64,000 nt of DNA from Allohahella marinimesophila (GTDB lineage Bacteria; Pseudomonadota; Gammaproteobacteria; Pseudomonadales; Oleiphilaceae): NCBI RefSeq assembly GCF_039538005.1, contig NZ_BAABBO010000016.1, positions 1 to 64,000 on the forward strand, read 5' to 3'. Position numbers and translations under genes: made by a program. Below, piece after piece: positions 8,814 to 16,077 of the stretch. The first letter of the stretch is position 1; the number at the start of each line of letters is the position of its first letter. The notes beneath the pieces were generated by a model. That model was not told the origin of the DNA and did no database searches. It worked only from the letters and a program-made list of their open reading frames with translations.

Positions 8814-9263
8814 ATGCGCGAAATGGACTACGCCGGATTCTGGGTGCGGGCAGGGGCTGCGCTCATCGATTCGATACTGATTCTGCTCATCATCGCACCC
8901 TTGCTCACAGTGATTTATGGTGAACGCTACTGGACTGGCGCAGCCATTGTTTATGGACCGGCAGATGTGCTGATCACTTACGTCGCCCCGGCAGTGGTCG
9001 TCATTCTGTTCTGGATGTTCAAGTCCGCCACCCCTGGCAAGTTGTGGCTCAAGCTCGAAATTATCGACGCTGACACCGGCGGCCAACCAACTACTGCCCA
9101 GCTGATCAAACGATACCTTGGCTACTACGTCTCAATGCTACCGTTCTGTCTGGGTTTTTTCAGCGCAGGCAGAGATCCCCGGAAGCAAGGTTGGCACGAC
9201 AAGCTGGCCAGTACGCTTGTCGTTCGCAGGGCGGCGGATGAGGCTTCAGGGCAGAAAGTCTGA
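8814..9263 (+). CDS. RDD family membrane protein
   Basis: 149 residues with three hydrophobic segments (about residues 12-35, 52-70 and 102-120). The RDD family name residues are visible in order: Arg near the N-terminus (FWVRAGAALID), Asp in that same helix end, and the C-terminal GRDPRKQGWHDKLA block. Function of the family is poorly defined; some members affect ion homeostasis. The ATG is preceded by GGGGAAG. It sits between two hemerythrin-like genes on the opposite strand, and its last 18 bp overlap the second of them. Confidence 0.85.
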   Translation: MREMDYAGFWVRAGAALIDSILILLIIAPLLTVIYGERYWTGAAIVYGPADVLITYVAPAVVVILFWMFKSATPGKLWLKLEIIDADTGGQPTTAQLIKRYLGYYVSMLPFCLGFFSAGRDPRKQGWHDKLASTLVVRRAADEASGQKV

Positions 9264-9710
9264 TCGATCTTTCTTGTCTTCCACCACTTTCTCCTTCTCG
9301 TACTGGGAACCCAGTTCATTCTGCCTGGTGGTGGAGAGCACGTCTCTGGCGGCCTCGAAGATCTCCTGTTCTTCCTCCTTCATGTGATGCTCGGTCAGTT
9401 CCCTGAGTTCGCGGAACTTTGGCAGCCACTGTGAGGAAGACATCTCCGTTTTGGCGAGTGCCTCCATGGCCTCTTCCATGTCCTGATGCTCGCCGATGCT
9501 GTGTGTGGCTTCATCCTGGCTTTCGGCCGAGCCGAGCATGGCATGGTAGAGCGTGCGCTCTTCGGCCTTGGCGTGGGCAAGCAGCTCCTTCACCAGCTTC
9601 GGATAATGTTCCTGCCGCTCAGCTGATGCGCCTTCGGTTTTTTCCAGTTTTCGCATGATGTCTCGGGCGACCTCATGGTCCTTGATCAGGGCTTCGAAGA
9701 TATCTGCCAT
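9246..9710 (-). CDS. Hemerythrin HHE domain-containing protein (second paralogue)
   Basis: 154 residues, colinear with the paralogue at 8209-8676 along its whole length (KDHEVARDIM, HAKAEERTLYHAMLG, IGEHQDMEEAMEAL, HHMKEEEQEIFEAA, KDRSDF tail). The candidate diiron ligands are His/Glu residues at equivalent places in both copies. Two short inverted repeats lie upstream of its start (CACCC/GGGTG and GTACCT/AGGTAC around 9733-9766) and could be regulatory. Physiological role not known; oxygen or NO binding is the usual inference. Confidence 0.85.
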   Translation of the reverse strand: MADIFEALIKDHEVARDIMRKLEKTEGASAERQEHYPKLVKELLAHAKAEERTLYHAMLGSAESQDEATHSIGEHQDMEEAMEALAKTEMSSSQWLPKFRELRELTEHHMKEEEQEIFEAARDVLSTTRQNELGSQYEKEKVVEDKKDRSDFLP

Positions 9711-9858
9711 TTGTTTACTCCTTGTTGTTTTCCACCCATTGTCGGGTGTACCTCTCCGCTAGGTACGCCGGAGCATCCGAAATCGCTCAGCTAGCCTGTC
9801 ATACCGACGTCGCGCGCCGTATCATGAAGTCTTCAGCCCCTGCCACGGAGTCCTGATC

Positions 9859-10866
9859 ATGCGTGTAGCCTTCTTCAGTACACAGACTTACGACCGCACA
9901 TTCTTTGACAGGCTGAACAGCAGCCATGGACACGAACTTATCTGGTTTGACACTCATCTGAATCAGAAAACGGCAGCGCTTGCCGCCGGTGCAGAGGCCG
10001 TTTGTGTGTTCGTGAACGACACGCTCGACGCGTCCACGCTGGAAACGCTGTCTGCGCTGGGTGTGCGTTTCGTAGCCCTGCGTTGTGCTGGGTTCAACAA
10101 TGTCGACCTGCCTGCGGCCGCCGGCCTGGGCATGACAGTCGTTCGGGTGCCGGAGTACTCGCCCTATGCCGTCGCAGAACATGCCGTCGCACTGATACTG
10201 GCGCTGAATCGCAGAATACCCAGAGCTTACAATCGCGTGCGTGATGGCAACTTCAAACTGGACGGTCTGATGGGTTTCGACCTTCATGGCAAGACAGTCG
10301 GCGTGGTTGGAACAGGCAAGATAGGGGCTATCTTCGCCAGAATCATGCTGGGATTTGGCTGTCGCGTCCTGGCTGTTGATCCGTATCCTGATCTGACGCT
10401 GAAAAGCGATCTTGAAGCGGCCGGTAGCGGCTATGCGGAACTGGCTCAGGTGTTTGCCGAAAGCGACGTACTGAGCCTGCATTGTCCGCTCAATAAACAC
10501 ACTCATCATCTCATCGACGCCGCTGCCTTCGGCACCTCCAAATCGACACTGATGCTGGTCAATACCAGTCGCGGCGCGCTAGTGGATACCACCGCCCTCA
10601 TTCAGGCGCTCAAGCAGGGACGAATCGGTAGTGTAGCCCTCGACGTGTATGAAGAAGAGGCTGAGCTGTTCTTTGCAGATCATTCAGCATCGCTCATTCA
10701 GGACGACGAATTCATGCGGTTGCTGACCTTTCCCAATGTGCTGATCACCGCTCATCAGGCTTTTTTCACTGAGGAGGCGGTTGAGAGCATCGCAACCATC
10801 ACCTTACAGAATATGAGCGACCTGCAGGATCGGGGTAAATGTTCGAATGAGGTGGTGGCATCCTGA
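9859..10866 (+). CDS. ldhA: D-lactate dehydrogenase (2-hydroxyacid dehydrogenase family)
   Basis: 335-residue soluble NAD-dependent enzyme reducing pyruvate to D-lactate. The nucleotide-binding motif GVVGTGKIG is near residue 150. The catalytic Arg lies in NTSRGALVD, the Glu follows in the ALDVYEEEAELFF segment, and the catalytic His is in ITAHQAFFTEEA. This set, including the EEEAELFF insertion region, fits the fermentative LdhA group rather than PdxB or SerA. Neighbouring hemerythrin-like and FNR/Anr-controlled genes fit low-oxygen metabolism. Confidence 0.88.
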   Translation: MRVAFFSTQTYDRTFFDRLNSSHGHELIWFDTHLNQKTAALAAGAEAVCVFVNDTLDASTLETLSALGVRFVALRCAGFNNVDLPAAAGLGMTVVRVPEYSPYAVAEHAVALILALNRRIPRAYNRVRDGNFKLDGLMGFDLHGKTVGVVGTGKIGAIFARIMLGFGCRVLAVDPYPDLTLKSDLEAAGSGYAELAQVFAESDVLSLHCPLNKHTHHLIDAAAFGTSKSTLMLVNTSRGALVDTTALIQALKQGRIGSVALDVYEEEAELFFADHSASLIQDDEFMRLLTFPNVLITAHQAFFTEEAVESIATITLQNMSDLQDRGKCSNEVVAS

Positions 10867-10897
10867 ACGAACATTGCGAGCGGTGGTTCATCGGCAA

Positions 10898-11026
10898 TCA
10901 GGGCTGCCCGGACTTCTTCTTGTGTGCGTCTTTCCAGACAAAGGTTCCAAAGGCCACGAGAAAGCCAATGGTCATTGCAACCACCGCCAGACCGGCCAAT
11001 ACATACTGATCCATGAACATGCTCAT
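10898..11026 (-). CDS. Small single-pass membrane protein, 42 residues
   Basis: A short gene with ATG at 11026, stop at 10898, and a clear GGAG Shine-Dalgarno nine bases upstream (11039-11036). The product starts MSMFMDQY, continues with one hydrophobic helix (about residues 9-31) and ends in a cationic tail WKDAHKKKSGQP, so an N-out, C-in membrane anchor is likely. I do not recognise the family. Small single-helix proteins often attach to respiratory oxidases or other membrane complexes. Its promoter has an FNR/Anr-type box centred about 41 bp before the predicted transcription start (see that feature), which argues it is a real, oxygen-regulated gene. It faces the end of ldhA. Confidence 0.7.
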   Translation of the reverse strand: MSMFMDQYVLAGLAVVAMTIGFLVAFGTFVWKDAHKKKSGQP

Positions 11027-11067
11027 CGCTGCTTTCTCCGCTGAATACTGGTACTGATCACCTTGTC

Positions 11068-11108
11068 ATTATACTGCTGCGAGCGGATGCCGAATTGACA
11101 TGAATCAA
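11068..11108 (-). promoter_or_regulatory. FNR/Anr-type class II promoter for the 42-residue membrane protein
   Basis: Read on the minus strand, TTGATTCATGTCAA (11108-11095) matches the FNR/Anr consensus TTGAT-N4-ATCAA at 9 of 10 defined bases. A perfect -10 box TATAAT lies at 11073-11068. With transcription starting about 7 bases after the -10, the box centre falls near -41, the position used when FNR-type proteins activate RNA polymerase directly. There is no good -35 box, as expected for an activator-dependent promoter. Confidence 0.7.
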
Positions 11109-11164
11109 GTCGGACGCTCGCGAGCATCACCTGCAATGATCAGATCTCTGCAGGTTTCACCAGA

Positions 11165-11902
11165 TCAGAGTTTGATGGCTACACCCACCATGTAGACCCA
11201 GGGATCGATGTCTACGTCGACATCTGCCCTGACTCTGCCGGCATTCGTTTCTGCAGTGATGTCTGCCTTGGTGTCTATGTCTACATACCAGACAGCCGCG
11301 TTGAGACCGATGCGCTCTGTGAGTCGGTAGTCGAGGCCCGCCTGAGCGGCCAGCCCAATGGAGTCTTCCAGCTCAAGGTCAGTTGACGTGGCCTGTACGC
11401 CGGCTACAGGATTGTTCGGCAGACTGGCGAGTGCGCCAACCGAGTTGGTCAATGTCTGGGTGGTGTCTTCCTTGAAGAAGATGGTGTAGTTCAACCCTGC
11501 GCCGACATAGGGCTGCAGTTTCGCTTCTGATGGCATGGGGTAGTACTGGACGCTCAGAGTAGGTGGAAGATGCTGCACCTCGCCCAGCTTGCCCAGTCCG
11601 GAAAGAATGCCTGCGCCTTGGATGCTGTGTTTGAATGGCGTGGCCCCCAGTAGCTCGATCGCGATCTGTGGCCTGATGAAGTAGGTAAAACTGATGCCGA
11701 GACTGATATCACCGTCGACCCCAACTTCGGTGCCGGTCTTGTCGCCGGCGGCTGCAGACGGACGGTTGACCGCAATCGCCGAGCTGCTCTCAGCAGGATC
11801 GACGCTGGCAAGACCACCACGGATGACAAAGTCGCCAGCATCGTAAGCAGATGCGCTGGCGGCAGCGAGACATGAGGCAATCAACAACGGTGTTCTGAAC
11901 AT
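11165..11902 (-). CDS. ompW: OmpW family outer-membrane protein
   Basis: 245-residue outer-membrane beta-barrel. The signal peptide runs from MFRTPLL to an ASASA cleavage region, and the mature part starts AYDAGDFVIRGG, the usual OmpW opening. Typical family features follow: SFTYFIRPQIAIELLG, a PPTLSVQYYP strand, PYVGAGLNYTIFF, and a C-terminal WVYMVGVAIKL strand ending in a hydrophobic residue as needed for Bam recognition. The start at 11902 is set by AAGGAG just upstream and by the signal peptide; a longer upstream frame is rejected. OmpW is known to form a small hydrophobic channel and, in enterobacteria, to respond to FNR; an FNR-like box is present here (11957-11970). Confidence 0.9.
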   Translation of the reverse strand: MFRTPLLIASCLAAASASAYDAGDFVIRGGLASVDPAESSSAIAVNRPSAAAGDKTGTEVGVDGDISLGISFTYFIRPQIAIELLGATPFKHSIQGAGILSGLGKLGEVQHLPPTLSVQYYPMPSEAKLQPYVGAGLNYTIFFKEDTTQTLTNSVGALASLPNNPVAGVQATSTDLELEDSIGLAAQAGLDYRLTERIGLNAAVWYVDIDTKADITAETNAGRVRADVDVDIDPWVYMVGVAIKL

Positions 11903-11928
11903 GGAAGCTCTCCTTGGATGATGAGAAA

Positions 11929-11970
11929 AGCTTACCGAAAGGCGCCGAGGAGGCCGTTGAGATAAATCAA
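11929..11970 (-). promoter_or_regulatory. FNR/Anr-type box and weak -10 of ompW
   Basis: The palindrome TTGAGATAAATCAA (11957-11970) matches the FNR/Anr consensus at 9 of 10 bases. On the minus strand a weak -10 candidate TAAGCT is at 11934-11929. The implied start near 11922 puts the box centre near -41, the same geometry as the promoter at 11068-11108. ompW would thus be activated at low oxygen. Confidence 0.55.
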
Positions 11971-12075
11971 TGAGCAGGTCTATCCTGAAAATGTTTTTCC
12001 GGCTTCGGTTCATTGAAAATCATCATGGCCTTGTCATCAAACTGTAAACATCCAGCCGTAAGATCAATCGCGCAA

Positions 12076-12097
12076 CATATGCGGCTTCACGAATATG
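12076..12097 (+). promoter_or_regulatory. Candidate ArsR operator
   Basis: CATAT (12076-12080) and ATATG (12093-12097) form an inverted repeat with 12 bases between, and the left half reads CATATGCG, closely like the ars operator of enterobacteria. It lies about 50 bp before the chosen arsR start, as expected for autorepression. A further ATATG follows at 12109-12113. Confidence 0.5.
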
Positions 12098-12147
12098 TCG
12101 AAGTCCAGATATGGTATCGACTTGAGGCTTCCCCATGGATTCCATGC

Positions 12148-12519
12148 ATGCATGACATTGCCGGGCTGAGTCCACCAGAATTGTTCAAGTGTCTCGCCGA
12201 TGACACTCGCATTCGAATCGTCTTGCTCGTCGCGCGGGAGCTTGAGCTTTGCGTGTGTGAGCTCACAGAAGCGCTGGACGCTGCGCAGCCAAAAATTTCG
12301 CGTCATCTTGCGCAGCTTCGCGCCTGCGGATTGCTGGAAGATAGTAGGCAGGGCCAGTGGGTGTACTACCGGATTCATCCATATCTACCCGACTGGGCAA
12401 GGCAAATTATTGCCATTACAGGCCAGGCCAATCAGCAATGGCTGCTCGAGACTAGCGGGCGCCTGGAATGCATGGGAGACAGACCAATGCGAGCAACGAA
12501 CTGCGGAGCAATGTCATGA
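12148..12519 (+). CDS. arsR: ArsR family arsenic-responsive repressor
   Basis: 123-residue winged-helix regulator. The As(III)-binding motif ELCVCEL (two Cys separated by Val) sits at the start of the DNA-binding helix region, as in enterobacterial ArsR, and is followed by the recognition region AAQPKISRHLAQLRACGLL and a wing GQWVYYRIHP. The frame is open further upstream, but the ATG at 12148 gives the usual ArsR length (MHDIAGLSPPELFKCLADDTR) and leaves the probable operator outside the coding region. The stop overlaps the GAPDH start (ATGA), so the two are translationally coupled. Confidence 0.88.
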   Translation: MHDIAGLSPPELFKCLADDTRIRIVLLVARELELCVCELTEALDAAQPKISRHLAQLRACGLLEDSRQGQWVYYRIHPYLPDWARQIIAITGQANQQWLLETSGRLECMGDRPMRATNCGAMS

Positions 12520-13526
12520 GTAGAACGGTAAAGGTCGGTATCAATGGCATGGGCCGGATAGGGCGGCTGGCAGTGCGCGCACTGTGGGATATGGATGCCA
12601 TCAGCATAGTGCAGGTCAACGACCCGGCCGCTGATGCAGCCACTTTTGCACACCTGATCAATTTCGACTCGGTACATGGGCGCTGGAAGAACGAGGCGAA
12701 GTCAGAGGGTGAAACGATCATTATCGGCGACTCGCGCATTGGCGTCACAGCTAACAAGGCCATCGAAGATACCGACTGGTCTGCCTGTGATGTGGTCATC
12801 GAAGCTAGTGGCAAGATGAAGACCACCTCAATGCTGGCTGCCTATCTGGAACAAGGCGTGAAGCGCGTCGTGGTGAGCGCGCCGGTGAAGGAGGCGAGTG
12901 TGCTCAATGTCGTGATGGGCGTGAATGATCATCTATATGATCCTTCCAAGCATCGAATCGTGACTGCGGCGTCCTGTACAACCAACTGTCTGGCACCGGT
13001 GGTCAAGGTCATTCATGAGGAACTCGGCATCCGCCATGGCTCCATCACGACGATTCATGATCTCACCAATACTCAGAGTATTCTGGATCAGCCGCACAAG
13101 GATTTGCGCCGTGCGCGTGCCAGTGGCATGAGCCTGATACCAACGACAACCGGATCAGCGACGGCTATCACCGAGATTTTCCCTGAATTGAAGGGGCGTC
13201 TGAATGGGCATGCCGTGAGGGTCCCGCTGGCCAACGCTTCGCTCACGGATTGTGTGTTCGAGGTAGAGCGCGAGACCACAGCCGAAGAGGTGAACCAGGT
13301 ACTGAGAAAGGCAGCAGAGGGCGAACTCAGGAATATACTTGGCTATGAAGAGAGGCCCCTCGTGTCCATTGACTATAGGACAGATCCACGCTCGTCGATT
13401 ATCGATGCGTTATCGACGATGGTCATCAACGGTACGCAGGTGAAGATCTATGCCTGGTACGACAACGAATGGGGCTACACCTGCAGAACCGCTGAGCTGA
13501 CCCGCCTCGTGGGGCTGTCAGACTAA
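12516..13526 (+). CDS. Arsenate-resistance glyceraldehyde-3-phosphate dehydrogenase
   Basis: 336-residue GAPDH with the NAD-binding GINGMGRIGR start and the catalytic-Cys motif ASCTTNC. In the arsR-gapdh-arsJ operons described from Pseudomonas, this enzyme uses arsenate in place of phosphate to make 1-arseno-3-phosphoglycerate, which ArsJ exports. The position here, between an ArsR with a CVC motif and an ArsJ homologue, supports this special role rather than central glycolysis. The ATG at 12516 overlaps the arsR stop and has GGAG upstream; a longer frame from 12468 is rejected. Confidence 0.9.
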   Translation: MSRTVKVGINGMGRIGRLAVRALWDMDAISIVQVNDPAADAATFAHLINFDSVHGRWKNEAKSEGETIIIGDSRIGVTANKAIEDTDWSACDVVIEASGKMKTTSMLAAYLEQGVKRVVVSAPVKEASVLNVVMGVNDHLYDPSKHRIVTAASCTTNCLAPVVKVIHEELGIRHGSITTIHDLTNTQSILDQPHKDLRRARASGMSLIPTTTGSATAITEIFPELKGRLNGHAVRVPLANASLTDCVFEVERETTAEEVNQVLRKAAEGELRNILGYEERPLVSIDYRTDPRSSIIDALSTMVINGTQVKIYAWYDNEWGYTCRTAELTRLVGLSD

Positions 13527-13550
13527 GTGCATGCCACTGGATTCGTCGTT

Positions 13551-14783
13551 ATGAAAAACCTGGCAAGCCTGTCCCCCCAGATTCGTCAATACATGGTGGT
13601 CACCGGTAATTATTGGGCCTTTACGCTGACCGACGGTGCCCTACGCATGTTGGTCGTGTTGCATTTCCATAGCCTCGGTTACAGTCCTTTAGAGATTGCC
13701 TCACTGTTCCTGTTCTACGAATTCTTCGGCGTGGTCACCAATCTTGTCGGTGGCTATCTCGGTGCCCGGCTAGGTCTGAACCGCACCATGAACCTGGGCC
13801 TGGTGCTGCAGGTAGTGGCGCTGATGATGCTATTTGTTCCAGCGGACTGGCTTACGGTGGTCTGGGTCATGGCCGCCCAGGCACTCTCCGGTATAGCGAA
13901 GGATCTCAACAAGATGAGCGCCAAAAGCGCCATCAAGCAGTTGATTCCGAACGATCAGCAAGGGGCTTTGTATCGCTGGGTCGCCCTGCTGACTGGTTCG
14001 AAAAATGCGCTTAAGGGCGTTGGATTTTTTCTCGGCGGCGCGTTGCTGACCTGGGTCGGCTTCCAGCACGCCGTATTGACGATGGCGATTGCCCTCAGCC
14101 TGGTCTGGCTAAGCAGTCTGGTTTTGTTGAAGAAAGATCTTGGCAAGACCAAAGCCAAACCAAAGTTCAGCGAAATGCTATCGAAGAGCAGGGCTGTGAA
14201 CGTGTTATCGGCGGCCAGGTTGTTTCTCTTCGCAGCCCGCGACGTCTGGTTTGTGGTAGCGCTGCCTGTCTATCTCAGCAGTCAGCTCAACTGGGATTTC
14301 TGGAAGGTTGGCGGTTTCCTGGCGCTCTGGATCATTGGTTACGGGGCCGTTCAAACCTTGGCCCCAACGATGACGGGTTTCCGCTCAGGTCGTGTGCCTG
14401 ATGGGCGCACTGCCTTCGGTTGGGCCATGGCGCTCGCGGCCTTTCCAGCGCTGATTGCGCTGTCCATGGGAACGGAAATTCCCGTTGAAGTCGTACTGAT
14501 AGGGGGGCTGCTGGCCTTCGGCGTCCTGTTCGCAGTGAATTCCTCACTGCATAGCTACCTCATCGTGTCGTACGCCAGAGAAGAAGGGGCCTCGCTCGAT
14601 GTCGGCTTCTACTATATGTCGAATGCAGGTGGACGACTCTTCGGAACGCTCCTGTCAGGGTGGATTTACCAGGCTTATGGTCTGGAAGTCTGTCTCTGGG
14701 TCTCTACCGCCTTTGTGACGCTCGCTGCTGTCATTTCTGTCGCCCTGCCGCGGCATCCTGAACCGACTGTTGCCCAGGCATGA
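13551..14783 (+). CDS. arsJ: ArsJ organoarsenical (1-arseno-3-phosphoglycerate) efflux permease
   Basis: 410-residue MFS-type inner-membrane permease with 11-12 hydrophobic segments. The N-terminal region contains GNYWAFTLTDGALRMLVVLH, the block I associate with ArsJ, followed by LNKMSAKSAIKQLIP. ArsJ is known to extrude 1-arseno-3-phosphoglycerate, which breaks down outside to arsenate, so together with GAPDH it gives arsenate resistance without a reductase. The ATG at 13551 is preferred because the homologous N-terminus begins MKNLxSLSPxIRQY; a GTG at 13527 is possible. The stop overlaps the next gene by 4 bp. Confidence 0.9.
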   Translation: MKNLASLSPQIRQYMVVTGNYWAFTLTDGALRMLVVLHFHSLGYSPLEIASLFLFYEFFGVVTNLVGGYLGARLGLNRTMNLGLVLQVVALMMLFVPADWLTVVWVMAAQALSGIAKDLNKMSAKSAIKQLIPNDQQGALYRWVALLTGSKNALKGVGFFLGGALLTWVGFQHAVLTMAIALSLVWLSSLVLLKKDLGKTKAKPKFSEMLSKSRAVNVLSAARLFLFAARDVWFVVALPVYLSSQLNWDFWKVGGFLALWIIGYGAVQTLAPTMTGFRSGRVPDGRTAFGWAMALAAFPALIALSMGTEIPVEVVLIGGLLAFGVLFAVNSSLHSYLIVSYAREEGASLDVGFYYMSNAGGRLFGTLLSGWIYQAYGLEVCLWVSTAFVTLAAVISVALPRHPEPTVAQA

Positions 14784-16036
14784 GCCTGTCCCCGGCTAGC
14801 GCGAACCGCCTGTTGATAGCGCTCGGTCTGGTGCTGATACTCAGTTGGGGCAGTCTTTACTACAGCCTGGCTGTGCTAGCTCTGCCCTTGCGCACAGAAC
14901 TGGGGTTCAGCGAACTCACAGTGTTTGGCGCATTCACGCTAGGTGTACTGGTCTCTGGACTGGCCGCGCCGGCGGTTGGGCGCTGGATTGACCGTTCAGG
15001 TGGCCGCGGCCCTCTGGCTCTCGGTTCCATTCTCGCTGCCCTGGCATTCGTGCTACTAGCCACGGCCAACGGGCTTGTGGTCTATTTTCTGGGCTGGCTG
15101 ATCGCCGGGGCTGCGATGGCGCTATGCCTGTACGATCCGGTTTTTGTCGTGATTCATCAGGTCTTGCCCGACCGGTTCCGTCGCTCGGTGACGGTGCTGA
15201 CACTGTTTGGGGGCTTCGCCAGTACCGTGTTCTGGCCCCTGAGTCACTGGCTGGTGGAGATCGCGGGCTGGCGCGAAGCGCTATTGATGTTTGCCGCTTT
15301 TCAGCTGTTGATTGCGCTGCCCGTACACCTGTTCATGGTGCCCCCGAAGCCGGGTGTAGGCGATTCATCGGCGGCTGCTGAAGCACTGTCGATGCATGCC
15401 CAATCCGCGCCTGCGCCGCCTGAAAAAATTGAGCTGGCCTGGTTATCACTGGCCTTCGCCTCGGCCATGGGTGTCTTCGGCGCGCTGTCGCTCTTTTTGA
15501 TCGATGCCCTGGAAAGCCGCGGATTCGATCGGGCTGATGCTGTCTGGCTGGCAGCCGCTATCGGACCAATGCAGGTGGTCGGCCGCCTGGTTGAGTGGCG
15601 CTTTGCCAACAGAAGCAGGGCAGTCACTGTTGGTGCAGTGTCGCTGTCACTCCTGCTGGTGAGTACTCTGCTACTGAATCTCATATCACCATACTGGGTT
15701 CTGGGGCTGGTGTTCGCGGCCTTTTATGGCATTGCCAATGGTCTCTTGACCGTAGTGCGCAGCACAGTGCCGGTTGAAATATTCGGACCAGCCAATGTCG
15801 GCGCCACACTTGGGCATCTTGCGCGGCCAGCCTTCGTGGTGAAAGCGCTGATGCCGGCGATATTTGCTGGGCTGCTGGCTGCAGGTGTGCAGATGTCGGT
15901 GGCCCTCTGGACCCTGGCTGCTTTCGCTGCGCTGGCCATAGTTGCTTACTGGCGATTGTTCGTTGCCCGGGAGCGGTCAAACCAGAACAGGCGGCAGCGT
16001 CGTATGCAGTTGGACAGACAGGCACTCGAGCCGTAA
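14780..16036 (+). CDS. MFS transporter in the arsenic operon
   Basis: 418-residue major facilitator protein with about 12 transmembrane segments. The A-like motif between segments 2 and 3 is GRWIDRSGGRGPL. It is translationally coupled to arsJ by a 4-bp overlap, so it belongs to the same operon. MFS exporters with arsenic substrates are known (for example ArsK for trivalent arsenicals), and a similar role is a reasonable inference, but nothing in the sequence fixes the substrate. A cytosolic loop with an Ala/Pro-rich stretch lies between segments 6 and 7 (about residues 190-216). Confidence 0.8.
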   Translation: MSLSPASANRLLIALGLVLILSWGSLYYSLAVLALPLRTELGFSELTVFGAFTLGVLVSGLAAPAVGRWIDRSGGRGPLALGSILAALAFVLLATANGLVVYFLGWLIAGAAMALCLYDPVFVVIHQVLPDRFRRSVTVLTLFGGFASTVFWPLSHWLVEIAGWREALLMFAAFQLLIALPVHLFMVPPKPGVGDSSAAAEALSMHAQSAPAPPEKIELAWLSLAFASAMGVFGALSLFLIDALESRGFDRADAVWLAAAIGPMQVVGRLVEWRFANRSRAVTVGAVSLSLLLVSTLLLNLISPYWVLGLVFAAFYGIANGLLTVVRSTVPVEIFGPANVGATLGHLARPAFVVKALMPAIFAGLLAAGVQMSVALWTLAAFAALAIVAYWRLFVARERSNQNRRQRRMQLDRQALEP

Positions 16037-16046
16037 GCAGCGTATG

Positions 16047-16071
16047 CCTGCTGACGGCTTGTCAGCAGGAG
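16047..16071 (+). promoter_or_regulatory. Stem-loop covering the Shine-Dalgarno of the cNMP/ZIP gene
   Basis: CCTGCTGAC (16047-16055) and GTCAGCAGG (16061-16069) form a perfect 9-bp stem with a five-base loop. The ribosome-binding site AGGAG (16067-16071) of the gene starting at 16078 is partly inside the 3' arm. No T-run follows, so it is not an intrinsic terminator. It may lower translation of the downstream gene or mark the end of the ars operon. Confidence 0.5.
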
Positions 16072-16077
16072 CATCCA

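Noticed and set aside
9733..9766. Inverted repeats CACCC/GGGTG and GTACCT/AGGTAC upstream of the second hemerythrin gene
   Set aside because: Too short to separate from chance without comparison to related genomes.
10898..11026. Identification of the 42-residue protein as CcoQ or CydX
   Set aside because: Size and topology agree, but the residue pattern does not match either family as I know it, and no oxidase gene is nearby.
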